This document shows, piece after piece, positions 1-11,910 of a stretch of 64,000 nt of DNA. The position numbers and the translations under genes were made by a program. Source of the DNA: Amylostereum areolatum (Eukaryota > Basidiomycota > Agaricomycetes > Russulales > Stereaceae); the NCBI GenBank assembly GCA_012932865.1, contig SAXG01000003.1:806001-870000 (forward strand), written 5' to 3'. Under the pieces are notes generated by a model, which was not told the DNA's origin, searched no databases, and saw only the letters and a list, made by a program, of their open reading frames with translations. How positions within the stretch are numbered: the first letter of the stretch is position 1; the number at the start of each line of letters is the position of its first letter.

Positions 1-426
1 ACGTGGTCGCTTTGTTGCTTAACCACCATAGCATTGCTCTTCACGTCTTCTTCGACCTCCCCTTTACTCGGCTCGACTGAATCGAACACACCGAGGTTAC
101 CCTCCTCCGCCTGTTTGCGCTTTGCAGCCTGCACCTCCTCTTTAGACTGCTTGTTTCGGACGCCAGGACTGAGAGTCCTTCTAAACCAGTCAAAAGGGCT
201 CCCGAAAGATGCGCTGGGATGCACGGTTAGGTGTGTATAGGGATAGAGATACTGTCCGCCTACTGTCTTCGTGCCTCCCAGACTGCCCGTGACGGAAGCT
301 TGTTATGCGGTGGATGGACAAGACACCGGAGAGGGGTCACTGGTTGAAAATGGGTGTTAAATTGGGGAGAATGGGTTGAGACAGACGGTGTTTACCATTG
401 CGTAAACCGACTCTAGCTGCTTGCAT
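1..426 (-). CDS. Partial gene, probable small mitochondrial protein (3' end cut off by window)
   Basis: The start codon is taken at 426. It opens a short basic N-terminus (MQAARVGLRN) of the kind used as a mitochondrial presequence. A GT-AG intron follows, with donor GTAAAC about 30 bases after the ATG and acceptor AAG near 307. The second exon stays open to the window edge. It reads as a Trp/Phe-containing stretch (FDWFRRTLSPGVRNK) and then a highly charged helix rich in Lys, Glu and Gln. I do not recognise the family; a mitochondrial ribosomal or respiratory accessory subunit would fit, but that is a guess from composition. The gene is divergent from YOS1, with only 174 bp between start codons. 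Confidence 0.5.
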
Positions 427-600
427 GGTGGCTGCTGGTGAGGAGGTGAGGATCGGAGCTCAAACCCGGTCGCGTGAAACAAGCGCCCATCTGGCCGCGT
501 CGAAGCTCGACGTGTTTCCCTCACATCTTGATCCTCCACCTCATACCCTCGGGCCCGATTACCCCCACTCACCAGACCAGTCGAAAAGGCCACAGGAATA
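427..600. promoter_or_regulatory. Short shared intergenic region between divergent start codons
   Basis: Only 174 bp separate the start codon of the partial minus-strand gene (426) and that of YOS1 (601). Both promoters and both 5' leaders must lie here, so a bidirectional promoter is likely. I see no clear TATA box. Confidence 0.45.
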
Positions 601-998
601 ATGTATGGCATCGGAAGTGCGCTTTATATCACAATCCTTCTCATCAACGCCATGGCAGTTCTCAGCGAGGATCGCTTCCTCGCCCGAAGTGCGTTTCTCT
701 CCCTGGTATTTCGCGCACCATTGCCAATCGCGACCACATATCCACAGTTGGCTGGTCGTCCGTCCCACCACCGAATGCAAATGCAGGCTTTGGAAGTGAC
801 GTTTACGGCGGCGGCGCACAGGACATTGGTGTGAAGGGCCGAATCATCAACCTCATTAGTGCAGTGCGGACGCTCATGAGAAGTATGTACATGGTGCATA
901 TATTTTACAACTCTTCCGCTCACATGCTGTCTCCCCCAGTACCCCTTATAGGGATCAATCTCGTTGTCATCGTGTATGAGCTGATACTGGGAAGCTGA
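601..998 (+). CDS. YOS1: Yos1/IER3IP1-like ER-Golgi transport protein
   Basis: Three exons (601-688, 748-882, 940-998) join in frame into a 93-residue protein, the usual length of the family. The N-terminal membrane segment ends in the family signature NAMAVLSEDRFLAR, and the C-terminal segment reads INLVVIVYELILGS. Between them lies a Gly-rich loop and the conserved GRIINLISAVRTLMR. Known Yos1/IER3IP1 proteins are small ER/Golgi membrane proteins that act with Yip1/Yif1 in COPII vesicle transport. Both introns have GT-AG ends, and the protein makes sense only when they are removed. The start is the first in-frame ATG before the membrane segment. Confidence 0.93.
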
Positions 999-1093
999 AA
1001 GCATAGATATGTGGTATCAATATCCTGGACGTTACAGTCGTGGGTCGGGGTGGATCGTGTTCGTGGCATGGAAGGGATGTGGTGATTGGCGAC

Positions 1094-1982
1094 TCAGGCA
1101 TCGAGGGGAGTATTGTCCGACGCCGGAAGGATGTCATTGATTTTGCGGTACTCCGTCTCGATCTGGCGGATGAAATCGGTCGCGGAATGCCCGTTCTATG
1201 ACCAGAGCGTCAGGCAGGACAACGTCCAGAGAACAAACCGGCTTACTTCGCATTCTTTCCACGTCCCATCATGAATACACACATGCTCCTCGTTGATGAG
1301 GATAGTGCAACTTCTCCTGGGACTCAAAGTCAGACATGAACCGGCGAGTGGGAGTGAACTGAACACGCACTCGATAAGAAGCTCCTTCGTGTGTGCGCTA
1401 CTTTGCTTCAACAACTCGATACCTTCCTCCCCGGTACCACCTCCATCCAAACCAGCGCACTGGCCGACGTCGCTGGTCTCCCAATCAATGCCGGCGGTAC
1501 GGGCGCACTTGAGGGCGATATCCGCACGTCCAATCTTGTCTTTGCCCTGATAGTTCTGGCACATAACGAAGGCCCACCACGTCTTCAGAGGACGGTATTT
1601 GGCCACGCAAAGTTGCTGTACGTTCCCGGCGCACTCGTCTGAGCCATGCTTGCAGCTAACACCGAAGACAGGCTCTGACTCGTCAACCCTGCGATCGATA
1701 AGTTTTACCAAACTCGGGTTCGGGGGATGGCAACACAAGAGGACACACTCGGGCGATGTAGGTCAATTCGTAATCAATCTTGTCGGCGACCTTTTTTAAA
1801 ACCTGGTCGAATACGGCCTCGCAGAGCAGCGCGTCGGGACAGCGCGACATGACGCCCAAGGTTACGGGAACCTTGACATCGTCGAATGGGACGAGCTCCT
1901 GGGGCTCCTGCACAGTGAGTGTTGGCCCGGTTAGAGCGCCTGCAGCGAGCGATGCTACGACGAGCAAGTATCTGGAAAGCAT
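1094..1982 (-). CDS. GILT-like (gamma-interferon-inducible lysosomal thiol reductase) family protein
   Basis: Four exons (about 1982-1747, 1688-1371, 1316-1247, 1195-1094) give roughly 241 residues. The start at 1982 is chosen because MLSRYLLVVASLAAGALTG is a clean signal peptide; an upstream in-frame ATG would bury it. The mature part has the thioredoxin-like CxxxxxC region (SRCPDALLCE) and the family signatures CKHGSDECAGNVQQLC, a CQNY core and CIHDGTWKECE, all typical of GILT (PF03227). Members reduce disulfides in acidic compartments; fungal members are secreted or vacuolar. The active-site spacing is wider than the classic CxxC, so catalytic activity is not certain. The gene ends just downstream of the convergent YOS1 gene. 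Confidence 0.87.
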
Positions 1983-2306
1983 AAGGGTAGGATCTTCCTG
2001 AAGGCGATCAGTTGGAGACAGTGAAGAGGGAGAAGCTCGAGCGAGAGGGTGAGGGGATTTGGCCGAGCACGGTAAGCATTTGGATTTGCCTCCGAATGTC
2101 AACATCTACATACGTCATAGCGTCACGATAGATCGCGTCATCGTTCGCCAGCGCGTCCACGCAAGCTTGCCGCTCAGAATCGGAGTGTGTGCTACAAACG
2201 GAGCGAAAACGGATGCGATAGCGAGATGGGATTGAATGTCATACGAGGATACAGTGGAGAGCGTAGAACGCAACAGGAGACATGCGGCTTGGTCGGAGAG
2301 CCACGA
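1983..2306. other. Intergenic, no gene seen
   Basis: This stretch lies between the GILT start and the MIX23 stop codon, both on the minus strand. It should contain the GILT promoter and the MIX23 3' end. I see no conserved coding sequence or RNA gene. Confidence 0.6.
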
Positions 2307-3142
2307 TCATCGGTCACGCGCCGCGCCCTCCCACCACTGACGCGCTTCGGCATCCGTTAATGGGGGCTGGAAATACCTGCAGCGAGACGAGAATGCTTAC
2401 CCCGCGCATAAGCTGCTTCGTGAGCAACACGAGGTTAACAAACCGAAACATACCGTCTAATGAACGTTGTCGGATGATCTTCTCCACCACCAGCTCGTTG
2501 TGCACCTGATTCCTCTAAACCGGACTGTGAGTTACGGCTGCACGTATCGAGGAAAGCGCGGCGGGGGAAGAGTGGGTACCTTGACTTCCTCCGCGAACAA
2601 AGCACCCTGAATCCTGCGCTGCGCCGACGGATCGCCTTCCTGTTCGTCCATAGACTTGCGTTTCTCACCCATACTCTGGTCCATCACTTGGACGCAATAG
2701 CCTATGATCTCTGTTCTCCGTTTCCAGTTCTCTGAAGCGCGCGACGGTAAATTTACAAGTCCCCAGAGGCGTGTTATCTGGACTCTGGACTGACCGACAA
2801 GGTCCTTCCAGAGGTGTACACAGGCCTGGTCCTGTATGCTTCCCTTCCCTCCGGCCCCTACGCGATCCCGGTCTCGAAACTGGGCGAGGGTTCGATTGAG
2901 CCGCATGGGCACGGCATCGTCGAGTTTTCGATATTCCTTGAGAAGTTCTAGAGAGGCACGCAACCGTCTTCAGAGCCGGCTGGCGGCAGGAGCGCTAGCA
3001 CAAACTAAGGGGGGCGATGCAACGACTCACCTTTGAACGAGGAGAGGTCATGACAAGTTGATGAGGAAACGTGCACGAACTGAGGTGATGAGGACGGTGC
3101 TTGGAAAGCGAGGCTCCCTAGAATGGGAGACTTTGGAGGCAT
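2307..3142 (-). CDS. MIX23: MIX23 / Cid2 (CCDC58) family mitochondrial intermembrane-space protein
   Basis: Five exons join in frame, starting MPPKSPILGSLAFQ at 3142. The joined protein contains the family blocks SSFKELLKEYRKLDDA, RLNRTLAQFRD, HLWKDLVENWKRRTEIIGYC, VHNELVVEKIIRQRSLD and SSRCRYFQPPLTDAEARQWW. This matches the caffeine-induced death protein 2 / CCDC58 family, whose yeast member Mix23 is an intermembrane-space protein linked to protein import. Conserved cysteines sit in the CVHLW, GYC and RCRY segments, as expected for CX9C-type substrates. The intron before the last exon ends in TAAG, and the first intron ends in CTAG directly before GAACTTCTC. No frame break was found. Confidence 0.88.
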
Positions 3143-3986
3143 GGTCAGACGCAGGTCAGACGGAAATGAGCAAAGAGGAAGCAAGGCGCGGAAGCCGTTG
3201 ATGGTGCACGACACGATCCGATCGGGAGATCGCCGTGAGACCCGTGTCCCTGGCACATGCATTCCCCTTACTCCTCGGGGTCCTGTCCGTCGGCAAGCAG
3301 ACCGCGCGGCGGCGCGCACCCTCGCGCGCCTTACCCACGATCCCGGCATTCGGGCTCACCCAAGGCTCACCTAACCGCCGGCGCGAGGCGCTCTCCTCTT
3401 GGTATTACGCCCTTGTGACTCCCGAGTAATCCAGGGCTTATCACCCCCGTGGGGTCCCGCCACCCTGGGCCTCTTTTGAGAATACAACGTCGTTTCTTTT
3501 CCCACAATGCCTCTCCTCCCATCGTAAAGGTCCGCAACACGTATCAGGTCGTCAATGAGAAGACTCGCTTCCTCCGATTTCGGGTTTCGGAATCCATGCG
3601 GAACCCCCCTATGCTATCTTTCCTGGGGCGGCCTCGTGGGCCCCGGGAAGAACATGCCAGTGCGTAATACGAACGCAGGCCTGCTGCTGCTAAGGGGTTT
3701 GTCTCTTGCAATCGATCCATTCATTTCGCGTCCGGTTTCCCGGGTCTCTACGGCAAAGAGGCGTCGCCGGGCAATGCGGCATCAGATATGGTATGATGTG
3801 AACATGGATGGATACAACCAGGGGGGATACATACTTAAATACGAGCACTAGTAGGCTGTGTAGTAATACAGAAAATACAATAGATAACCAGACGAACAGT
3901 CTGTATGGACGAGCATGGACAGCGACAGCGAATGCGAGATGCGAGTGAAACAAAAGACAGTGTAGTATACGACAAGAGAGCTAAGG
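3143..3986. other. Intergenic, no gene seen
   Basis: This is the upstream region of MIX23 and the downstream region of the minus-strand zinc-finger gene. A very GC-rich stretch lies at about 3280-3400, next to the MIX23 start. The ORFs here have no recognisable family and look like chance. Confidence 0.55.
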
Positions 3987-5783
3987 TCAATGAGGCACTC
4001 TGTCTTCATTCAGCAGAGCGACGGATGCAACTTCAAGCCTGGCCTGCTCCATCCGCTTCTTCTTCTTCTTGGTCTCGTACATGTGGTGACGGGCCATGTG
4101 TTTGTGCCTCTTGGACGGATCCTTGAATCGTTCGTCACAGTAGTCACACTCGTGAGGAGCTTCGCCCGAGCTGTGGGACACTGGGTGAGTTTGTATGAAG
4201 CTCTACGACACTGACCACAGGGACCAGGACGTACTGCGTGTTGAGGTGACAGCCCGAGACGTTGCTGCGTTGCGTGAAGGTTTTGAAGCACCAGCTGCAC
4301 TCGAATCGTCTGAGTATCTTTGTCAGTGCTGGGTGGACTCCAAGGTGAGAGCAACTCACTTGATGTTCATGTGCGTGGCTTCGATGTGGCGTTTGACAAG
4401 GTGTTTTTTCGCAGAGTACGAGCAGGTCGCGGGCACGCCATTACGCATCGTTTGCCATGTGCAGTGCCATTTACCCTTGTTATCGCTCTCCGCGATATGC
4501 CTGAGCCACGCCTTGGGATCGTACTTGATTGCGAGTTCGCGGACCTCCAGTTTGACGCCAAGATCATTGTAGTACTCCTTCGCCGGTGACCTCGATCTGC
4601 GCTTCACCTTTGGGATAGTTTCAATGTCTCGGTAATCCTCGTCACCAGAATACTCCTTGAGACGATGATTCGCGGGAGGACGAGGGCTATTCGTCGACAG
4701 ACCATCCAGACGCGAGGTAAGCTGACCGTCGATCTCCGCCTCGCTCCCGGCTTCATCGTCCTCTAATTCGTCGATATCCGAGTCCCTGTGCCGTGGTCAG
4801 CTTTTTTTCGGGTATCCCGCACTAGACAGAGAAACCTACTCCGACATATCATACTTTCGCTTCTTGGATACGAGGCTGGATCGGGATGATGACGAGGGCC
4901 GAGGCCTACGGAAGAGGGTCAGGAATGACAGACGAAAAAAGAACAAAATAAGGCTCACGCAGTGGAGTGGGTCGACTTTTGCATCTGCGGCTTTCGAACT
5001 AAGTCGGAAGGGAGTGCGGGCGAGAACGGGACCGATCGGCAGTCCGCTTCCCCGTACTGCGAGTGACGACTCGTTGTATGAGTGGCGTGAGACGTTGGAG
5101 GTGTACCATGCCAGGACGGTGCGCGATACCCACAAACTCTGCGTTCACGATGAGACTATGTATTCGGAAGGGAGATTCCACGCATACCTTTCGGCGCTCG
5201 GGTGAGCAGCGCGATGCGCGGGACGGTGTCGAACATCGGAATGGTAACGCTCTTGAGCAGAGGTAGGCCTGCGAGAATATACGACACTATGAACACAACG
5301 CGATCGTGGATGTTGAGCCGCACTGACCGGGAAGACACGGCTCTCAAGGTTCTTTGGAACGCAGCTTCTCTTGCCTCGGCATGGCTCGTGCTGATATCCG
5401 CACAGTCACGGGATCTCTCGTCGGATGACTGCAAACCGGAAGGAATCCCTTCTTGCTTCAAGAAAGCACGAAGCGGAGGCAGTTTCGGACCATAGGAATA
5501 TGACGGCGGAGGATATTGATAGAGCTCATTGTAGTCGCCTTTGCCGTAGGCATGTGGCGAGGGACTAAAACGTAAACGATCAGCACGAGTGAACACTAAA
5601 ACGTGCCCCAGATACGGCGCGGTCGACACCGACGCGAGCGCAGCTCAATGGAGGAAGCACATAGCGTGGACAAAGAGACGCCACTCACGCCGACCGCGGC
5701 CTATCATGATCCTGAGCGGACAGATCACTGTAAGCGGGTGAGGGGGACTTGGTGGAGAATTCGTGTACCGGGCGCAGGGACAT
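3987..5783 (-). CDS. C2H2-type zinc-finger protein, copy 1
   Basis: Eight exons (5783-5689, 5564-5328, 5268-5188, 5138-4959, 4905-4840, 4785-4360, 4309-4235, 4170-3987) sum to 1344 bases, 447 residues with no break. Every intron is in phase 2. The N-terminal half is low-complexity, rich in Ser, Pro and Tyr, with an acidic stretch before the DNA-binding part. The C-terminal half has a long-loop finger (C-x12-C-x11-H-x4-H, ending HLVKRHIEATH), an atypical unit C-x2-C-x12-C-x4-H, a HSGEAPH linker of the TGEKP type, and a regular C-x2-C-x12-H-x4-H finger. A transcription factor is inferred. It is paralogous to the plus-strand gene at 21113-22784, which shares the same exon order and intron phase. 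Confidence 0.85.
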
Positions 5784-6607
5784 GGCGAGAAGTGGGTCGC
5801 AGAAGCAGGGGAGGCATGTCTGTCTTTATAGACGAAGAACGGAGTGACGGTTCAAATCGGTAAGCGTGATCTGAATCTGGCTGTGACTGCCGCCGCTCGT
5901 GACGGCGTTTTCTTCAATCACCCTGAACTTGACCCCGATCCATCAAGATGATCATCATGCGGGACTCTGGCCCGACCGTACTGTAGGCTGTGGGCGAAGC
6001 ACTGGATTTTGGGGCACTATACAATAAGCGCAGAAAACAAAACACGCCGTAAAGGGGTGGAATGATGGATAACGCCGAGAGCCCCCGACACTGGAAAATA
6101 CGAGCGCCCACACTGAGTGCAGCAACGGCCTAGAAGCGCGCGCCGTGCGGGTGAGGTCTTGTGAAATCCGAGCGGCCTTGTTTTTCGGCTATGGCTCTGA
6201 GGAACACGTGTGACAAAAAAAACAGCCAGGAACCAGGGAAGGTGTGCCGGGAAATGGAAACCTCAACGCTCACGACTGGAAGCTCGGATACGGGTCATTG
6301 GAGCGGGCCCGTCATGTAGACTAGACACCCAACAGCAATTCATTCTCCGCCGTTGTCAGTACCGGGCTTACGGAAAGCGGTCTTTGTTGTAAGAAAATTT
6401 GACGGAGAACAGATGGGCCAAGTATGTTTGAGATACGTCTTTGCCGCGGCCGCGGGGCGGTAAGGCAGTGGGGCACTTAAAACGGAGAAATAGGGAATAC
6501 AGGCCTGTTGGAGGAACAAAGTAAGTCCATACAGATTTACAGTAAGGTGCATGTGAGCTACGTACCGCAATCGAGTGCGTAAACGGGTGGCGAGACACAT
6601 CAGGAAA
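5784..6607. other. Intergenic, no gene seen
   Basis: Upstream region of zinc-finger copy 1 and downstream region of the next minus-strand gene. A TATAAAG motif lies shortly upstream of the zinc-finger start on the minus strand (about 5823-5829). No supported coding sequence was found. Confidence 0.5.
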
Positions 6608-7390
6608 CTATGAGGGACCGAATGTTTGGACGGAGGAAAATGTGCCGGAAAAGTTGGGGGAACTCCAATCTTCCTCTTCCTCGATGGCAACAGATGGGAA
6701 CACGGAACGAGATGCTTGATTGTGAAGAGCATTGGATGCACCAAACACGTTGGCGGGAAGAGATTGAGTTTGCCCAAACGACCTTGGGTTGCGCCGAAGG
6801 GGCTTTATCGGACGTTGCGACACACCTCCTGCAGCCAATACATCCCCCGCGGCCATTTCATCAGCATCAGGACCCCGGGCTTCACCTCCCTCGCGGCCTT
6901 CATCATCTTCGTCAATGGACGACTCGGCGTATCCGCGTTTGCGATCAGTGGCTGCGATAGCTGGTCTGGGTGTTTGAGAGTATACGGCATGCAAGGTATC
7001 ATTGGCCGAGCGAAAAATAGGATTGTTGTCGGCCATGCCATGAGGGGTTGAAGTTGATCGGGTCAACTGTCGATAGCTTGTCGTGGGCGCAAACTGGTCC
7101 GTACGGTAGCCCTGCGATACACCTAGGCATGACGCGTTAGACTAGACGCGATAAACACGTCGTCAGGATTATACTGCCAGCTTACTTCTTCGCACACGCG
7201 ATCCAACGTTCTGAAGACGCGTGGTGAGGTCCGGGGAGATCCTGCGACGCGTGTTCAGACGCCAGCCTCCTTTGTTGCTGCGACAACTTAGCACTCACAG
7301 ATCATTCGCGGATGAGTTGAAAGAGGAGGCGCTTGAGATACGCTGAGATTCTGTCATGGATCGCTTCAAGGAAAAGACGTCGTCGTCCAT
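6608..7390 (-). CDS. Putative Spd1/Dif1-type ribonucleotide reductase inhibitor
   Basis: Three exons start at 7390 (MDDDVFSLKRSMTESQR). The second reads ISPDLTTRLQNVGSRVRR and the third begins SVSQGYRTDQF, then runs through a low-complexity acidic region to the stop at 6608. The spliced motif GSRVRRSVSQGYRT resembles the core of the fungal RNR_inhib family (Spd1/Dif1/Sml1 relatives). These are small, disordered proteins that hold ribonucleotide reductase inactive or control its nuclear import until S phase or DNA damage. Length, about 210 residues, and disorder both fit. The match rests on one short motif, so the function is a suggestion; an unrelated disordered nuclear protein is possible. 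Confidence 0.5.
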
Positions 7391-8666
7391 GTCAGAGCGC
7401 GTCGAGGATGCGGATGAGAGTCAACCTGGTAGATCATGTGAGAAACTGATACAATGCCCGTTCCTGGACGGATTTGGAAGATATTCCCACGGTCTCCAAA
7501 GTCAGATTCACGTTCCGAGCCCAGGGATCAGGCGGAGCTCGCGACTTTGCCCCTCCGCCATCCCACCGTGTCCAGGGTGGCGAGAGAACACTTAGTCCAC
7601 CGTGACCAAATTCTAAAGATATCATTTCTATTCATTTATCGAAGAACAAGATGCTTTCGAGAACTGTAGTACCGCGGTCAGCCTTCACTGTTGGCAGGAT
7701 ATGACATTATACGTATCACAGTGCGGTAAAATTACGAGGGTGCGAGTCAGGGGTCTCGCCGAGATGGTGAGTAGTTTCAGTGGGATGATGGATAGAGAAG
7801 TAAGTGTGACCGCTGGACAGAGACTCCGAGAATACCGTTGTTAGTCAGTGTCTCTCAGGGGGGAGAGCGCACAGCAAGTGATTTGGAAAAGTGTCGTCCG
7901 GTACTTTCTGGCTCCTTCGGAGGTCGGATGAGAGCAGTCAGTCAGTGTGGTGTATTTTCTCCCGACGCGGAAAGAAGTATGACTGTAGCTCGTCCAGATA
8001 GAGGTAACAAGAGTGAGGAAATGGTGTCCGCGAATCGGAGAGTCGATTGTTGTGAATTACCGGCCTTAGAAGAAGATTCAAACTTTGCGAGGGCGGCCAG
8101 AACTCCTGACGACGGGCAGGGGACAATCCTTGCAAAGATTGATCATACCGAAAGCTGAGACGGGAGAAGGCCGTGGAGCCCGAACTGTTTGTTTTGAAGC
8201 CTGTCGACGTCGTCGCTGGAAGTTCCCTTTGTCATTCGAGATCAGGAAATGCATATGGGCGAATATTCGCAAAGGACACGAGGTTCTTCTAGGATTGAAT
8301 GTGTGGGAAGCTGCGATCGAAGAACGCATCGTTTGCCCAGAGGTCCGACGCAGAGATGCGCGCGAGTGGAGGGGCATGCTTTAGATGCTTCCATGTGCGT
8401 ATGCAGAAGTGGGAAGAGGACATACAGCTGGTGAGGAGAACGACTGAAGGGGTGCAGGTTGGGTGCAAGTACAACAGTACGGTACCAGTCTGTGGCTAGT
8501 GTGAGAGGCGTGGAGCGGGAGCCGGGAAATGCCGATAGGAAACCGACGGCGGGAAAGACACGCTGAGTGGCCGCGGTGCCAGTGGATCGTTCGTCCTCAC
8601 CGTCGTTCTCGACGAGCACAGCTTCGCGCTGGCACCTCTCCCTTCCCCGCTCTCCCCCTCGCCATT
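7391..8666. other. Divergent intergenic region of 1.3 kb
   Basis: Lies between the start of the minus-strand putative RNR inhibitor and the start of the plus-strand kelch gene, so it holds both promoters. Several ORFs of about 100-125 codons exist on both strands, but none joins into a recognisable protein across plausible introns. I cannot exclude a non-coding RNA or a lineage-specific gene. Confidence 0.5.
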
Positions 8667-11600
8667 ATGGCAAGCGACGGGCATCACTCGACGTCCTCTC
8701 TCTTGATCTCTGCCCTTCTCCTCTCTGTCTCCTCCATCTTTCCTCCCGTCAGTGCTGCATCCGCCTCAACAAGCACTCCCACTCCCCCCCTCCAATGGAT
8801 CAACCTCTCCGACCTCCTTCGGGGCGCCTCTCCACCTCCACTGAAAGATGCCTCCATTGGTTACGATGATTCGACTCGAACACTACTTATCTTTGGTGGG
8901 GAGTCTGCCGGTGGACTTCCCCAATCCCAAACGTATCTGTACGTCGTTGGTTTCACTCTCTTACACTTTCCGTCTCATCAAGCATCTGTCCCCACCTCTG
9001 TTCCCCAATTTAGCCTCAATCTCGACAACATGACATGGTCCAAACCTTCCCCTCCTTCTGGTCTTTCAATCGCACCCGCCGCGCGGAGTGCTGCCATCGG
9101 GGGCAGTGATTTTGCAGCGAGCTAGTGCGTTCCATCCTGCTTGAGCCTGGCCTATATTCTGACAACGTTCGCCTCGGCTACAGCCGTTCCGGTCATATTG
9201 TTATTGGTGGAAAGGGCTCGGATGGGACGCCTCTCTCGGATGTCTGGGTACGCTCTCCACAGTTTCAGGACTGCATGTCGCCTTATGCGCGCATGGACAG
9301 GAATTCGATTACAATCACCAGTTCTGGTCCCAAGTCACAGTGCAAGCCGGTGGTCCCAGTCGATTCGATGCCATTGGGGGAGTGGATCCCAGTGTTCCGT
9401 TCAATTCCAGCGGATCCCAGGGCCCAAGTAACACATTTTACCTGATGGGTGGCGTCGAAGGCTCGGGGAATAGCGTCGCTTCCCTCTCGCAAGTATGGGA
9501 GTTGCAGGTAACTGGGACGCTCTCACCCAATTTACCTCAGAGTGTAGTCGCCAGCTGGACAGAGCTCACTATAGGCAAGAACCCGGCAATATCTGGACAA
9601 GGAGGGGCTATCGTGCAGGAAACACTGGTTGCTTTCGGCGGCTGCACGAATACCGCCAATGCGAATGTTTCTTGCGCTCAGCAGGCCTCATTTGTCGTCG
9701 ACGTCGACGGCAGTACTACAAATTCTCCTGGTGCTTGCGTAGCGCCGCGTCTGGGGCCTGCCCTGGTTCCAAACCGCAACGGAGTCAGTTCCAGTTTTGG
9801 CTCCCAAGTTTTCGCTCTCCTCGGATTGTTCAACGAATCATTATGGGACGATGCCGGCGGGTTGCGCAAGGGCGAAGTGGTGAGTTCTCCTCGTCTCGTA
9901 TACGGTTGCTGGTTGCTGAGGACATCGAAATATAGGGAATTCTGGACATTGACCAAGGTGTATGGGCCCGAGTTCTTCCCGCAGGAGATCCCGGAAGTGA
10001 TGGGACGGTGACATTTCCGTCGCCTCGACAGGGCGCCGCAGCGCTGTCTTTTTCTGCTGGCCTGGTCGGGTCATCGCGTTCGTCCTATTCGGATACTCTC
10101 GTATTTGGCGGCCAAGATGCTTCTGGAAATTATCTCGACGAGTTATGGTTACTCAGGGCTTACAATGCCTCGCTATCGTCATCGGGCAATAACTGGTCTG
10201 GTTTTGGGAATGGAAAACTTCAAACTGGCGTCAACGCGGATGGGCAAGGTGTTGGCGTGCAGTTCTTGTCAAGTTGCGCACGTGCCCTGAGCACTGACCC
10301 CAGCGCGACGACTGTTACTCCCAGTCCCACCTCTTCTGTACCAACATCTCAGACATCAACACCGTCGACCACCACATCCTCCTCTCCCCAATCGGGTTCC
10401 GCTCGTAGTCGTGACGATACCTCCACCACGCACAAAATACTCTCCCCCTTGTCAATGGCCATCGTCCTCCCCGCCGTCATATTGTATCGCCTGTCTCTTC
10501 CCTCCACACGCTCGACAATGGAGCTTACCCGTGGTTCCGCTTCCTTGAAGTACTTGTCTTTTGCTGCTGCAGCTGCCGCATATGGCGTTGGTGTAGCTGG
10601 CATGGCATTATCCTTCACCTCAATAACATCTTCGACTCCTTCCGCGGTGGCAAAGCGTACCGTGCCCCCCGGCAATACACTCAAAACCGCACATGGAAGA
10701 GCAGGTCTCGCATTGTTCATTTGTTTCTACGGTCTTCTGCCCATCCTGTACGGCTTGCATCTTGCACGTCATCGCCCCCTAACTACCACGCAAGACGAAG
10801 TTTCGTCCCACCCTTTACATTCCCGGACCAATTCCACAGACACGGCGGAGAAGCTCAATAGTTTCCGGACCCCAGCGGACGGTGGACAAACGAGTGCCGA
10901 TCGATCAGGTGCTGCTTCGCCTGTTCCCGATGCCTCTTCGTCACCTCGGAAGCGCCAGAGATCTTGGGGCGCCTCGAGTATCATCACCAATCTCCGTAGT
11001 CGTGGAGGGCGCGTATCCAGCGAGAGTGTGGCGCAGTCGGAGCCAATCAACGGAGGACGGCCGTTCGAAGTAACAAACCGCCCTCGAAAGCGCCAGCTCT
11101 CAGCGAGCGGCACCATGACACTTTCTGACACTTCCCACAGGATGCCGGTGTCGCCTCGGAGTCTGGGTGATGTCGATTGGCTCGAGCGACGTCGTAGCGT
11201 CAATGCGGTTGTGAGGGTTTTCACACTTCGTTCTAGGTTGATTGACGCTCATGTCTTCCATTCTGTGATAGAACGAACTTGACTTTGCTCTTCAAACCCA
11301 GCGCGGCCCTCCCACTCCCGCGACGCCCGATGTCCTTAGCACAAGGGAATTGATGGGGCCCTCGCCTTCCCGCCACACACAACGAGCCACAATGCCACCT
11401 TCCAGACATATCATCCTCCACAGTCTTATGCATCTCCTCGTGCTGGCCCTGTGCATTTTGTCCTTAGCTGCTCTCTGGCAAAGGGCTCCGATTGCCACTT
11501 TCGCCGTTTTCCTCGTGTGGACCGTGTCATTCTATGGCATACTCGTTACCCTGGCCTGGTATGGACGGCCGAGAGCGTCTATAATCACCGTGCTTATAAG

Positions 11601-11910
11601 TCGCCTCCGCGGTGACTTATCCTTCGACGGGCCCACGTCGACCCCAGTATCGTCACGCCCGTTATCAATGTCCGGCATAGATTTTCCTACCGACGCACGC
11701 GGGCCATACCTTCACCAACCAATGTATCGCACTGCGCATGAAGATGAATATTCAGCATCTCACGGAATCCCTCATTCCGAGATCGAGGAGGCCGAGTCCG
11801 ATGGGGATGAAGAGACAAGACAGCGTCGAATCGAGGACGAGATGGGCAGGAGAGACGTGTCAATCGTCACTGTTCCGAAGCGCAAGTTGTGGGTGGTAAA
11901 TCCGTCATGA
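8667..11910 (+). CDS. Kelch-repeat membrane protein with a C-terminal multi-helix (cytochrome b561-like) domain
   Basis: Six exons (8667-8938, 9014-9124, 9184-9247, 9322-9879, 9936-11210, 11272-11910) sum to 2919 bases, 972 residues in one clean frame. A signal peptide follows the start (leucine-rich core LLISALLLSVSSIF). The first 500 residues carry kelch-like blades: IFGGE, IVIGGKGSDGTPLSDVW, LMGGVEGSG, LVFGGQDASGNYLDELW. A Ser/Thr/Pro linker follows, then hydrophobic segments including HGRAGLALFICFYGLLPILYG and a later pair around residues 790-850, and a long acidic cytosolic tail. The HGR helix recalls fungal cytochrome b561 / ferric-reductase-like domains. An extracellular kelch sensor joined to a membrane redox or anchoring module is inferred. 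The start is set by the signal peptide. Confidence 0.8.

Noticed and set aside
6340..6777. Minus-strand ORF of 145 codons
   Set aside because: It overlaps the 3' part of the putative RNR inhibitor exon in another frame and has no family features.
7838..8619. Possible small genes in the region before the kelch gene
   Set aside because: No frame joined to another across plausible introns, and none had a recognisable motif.
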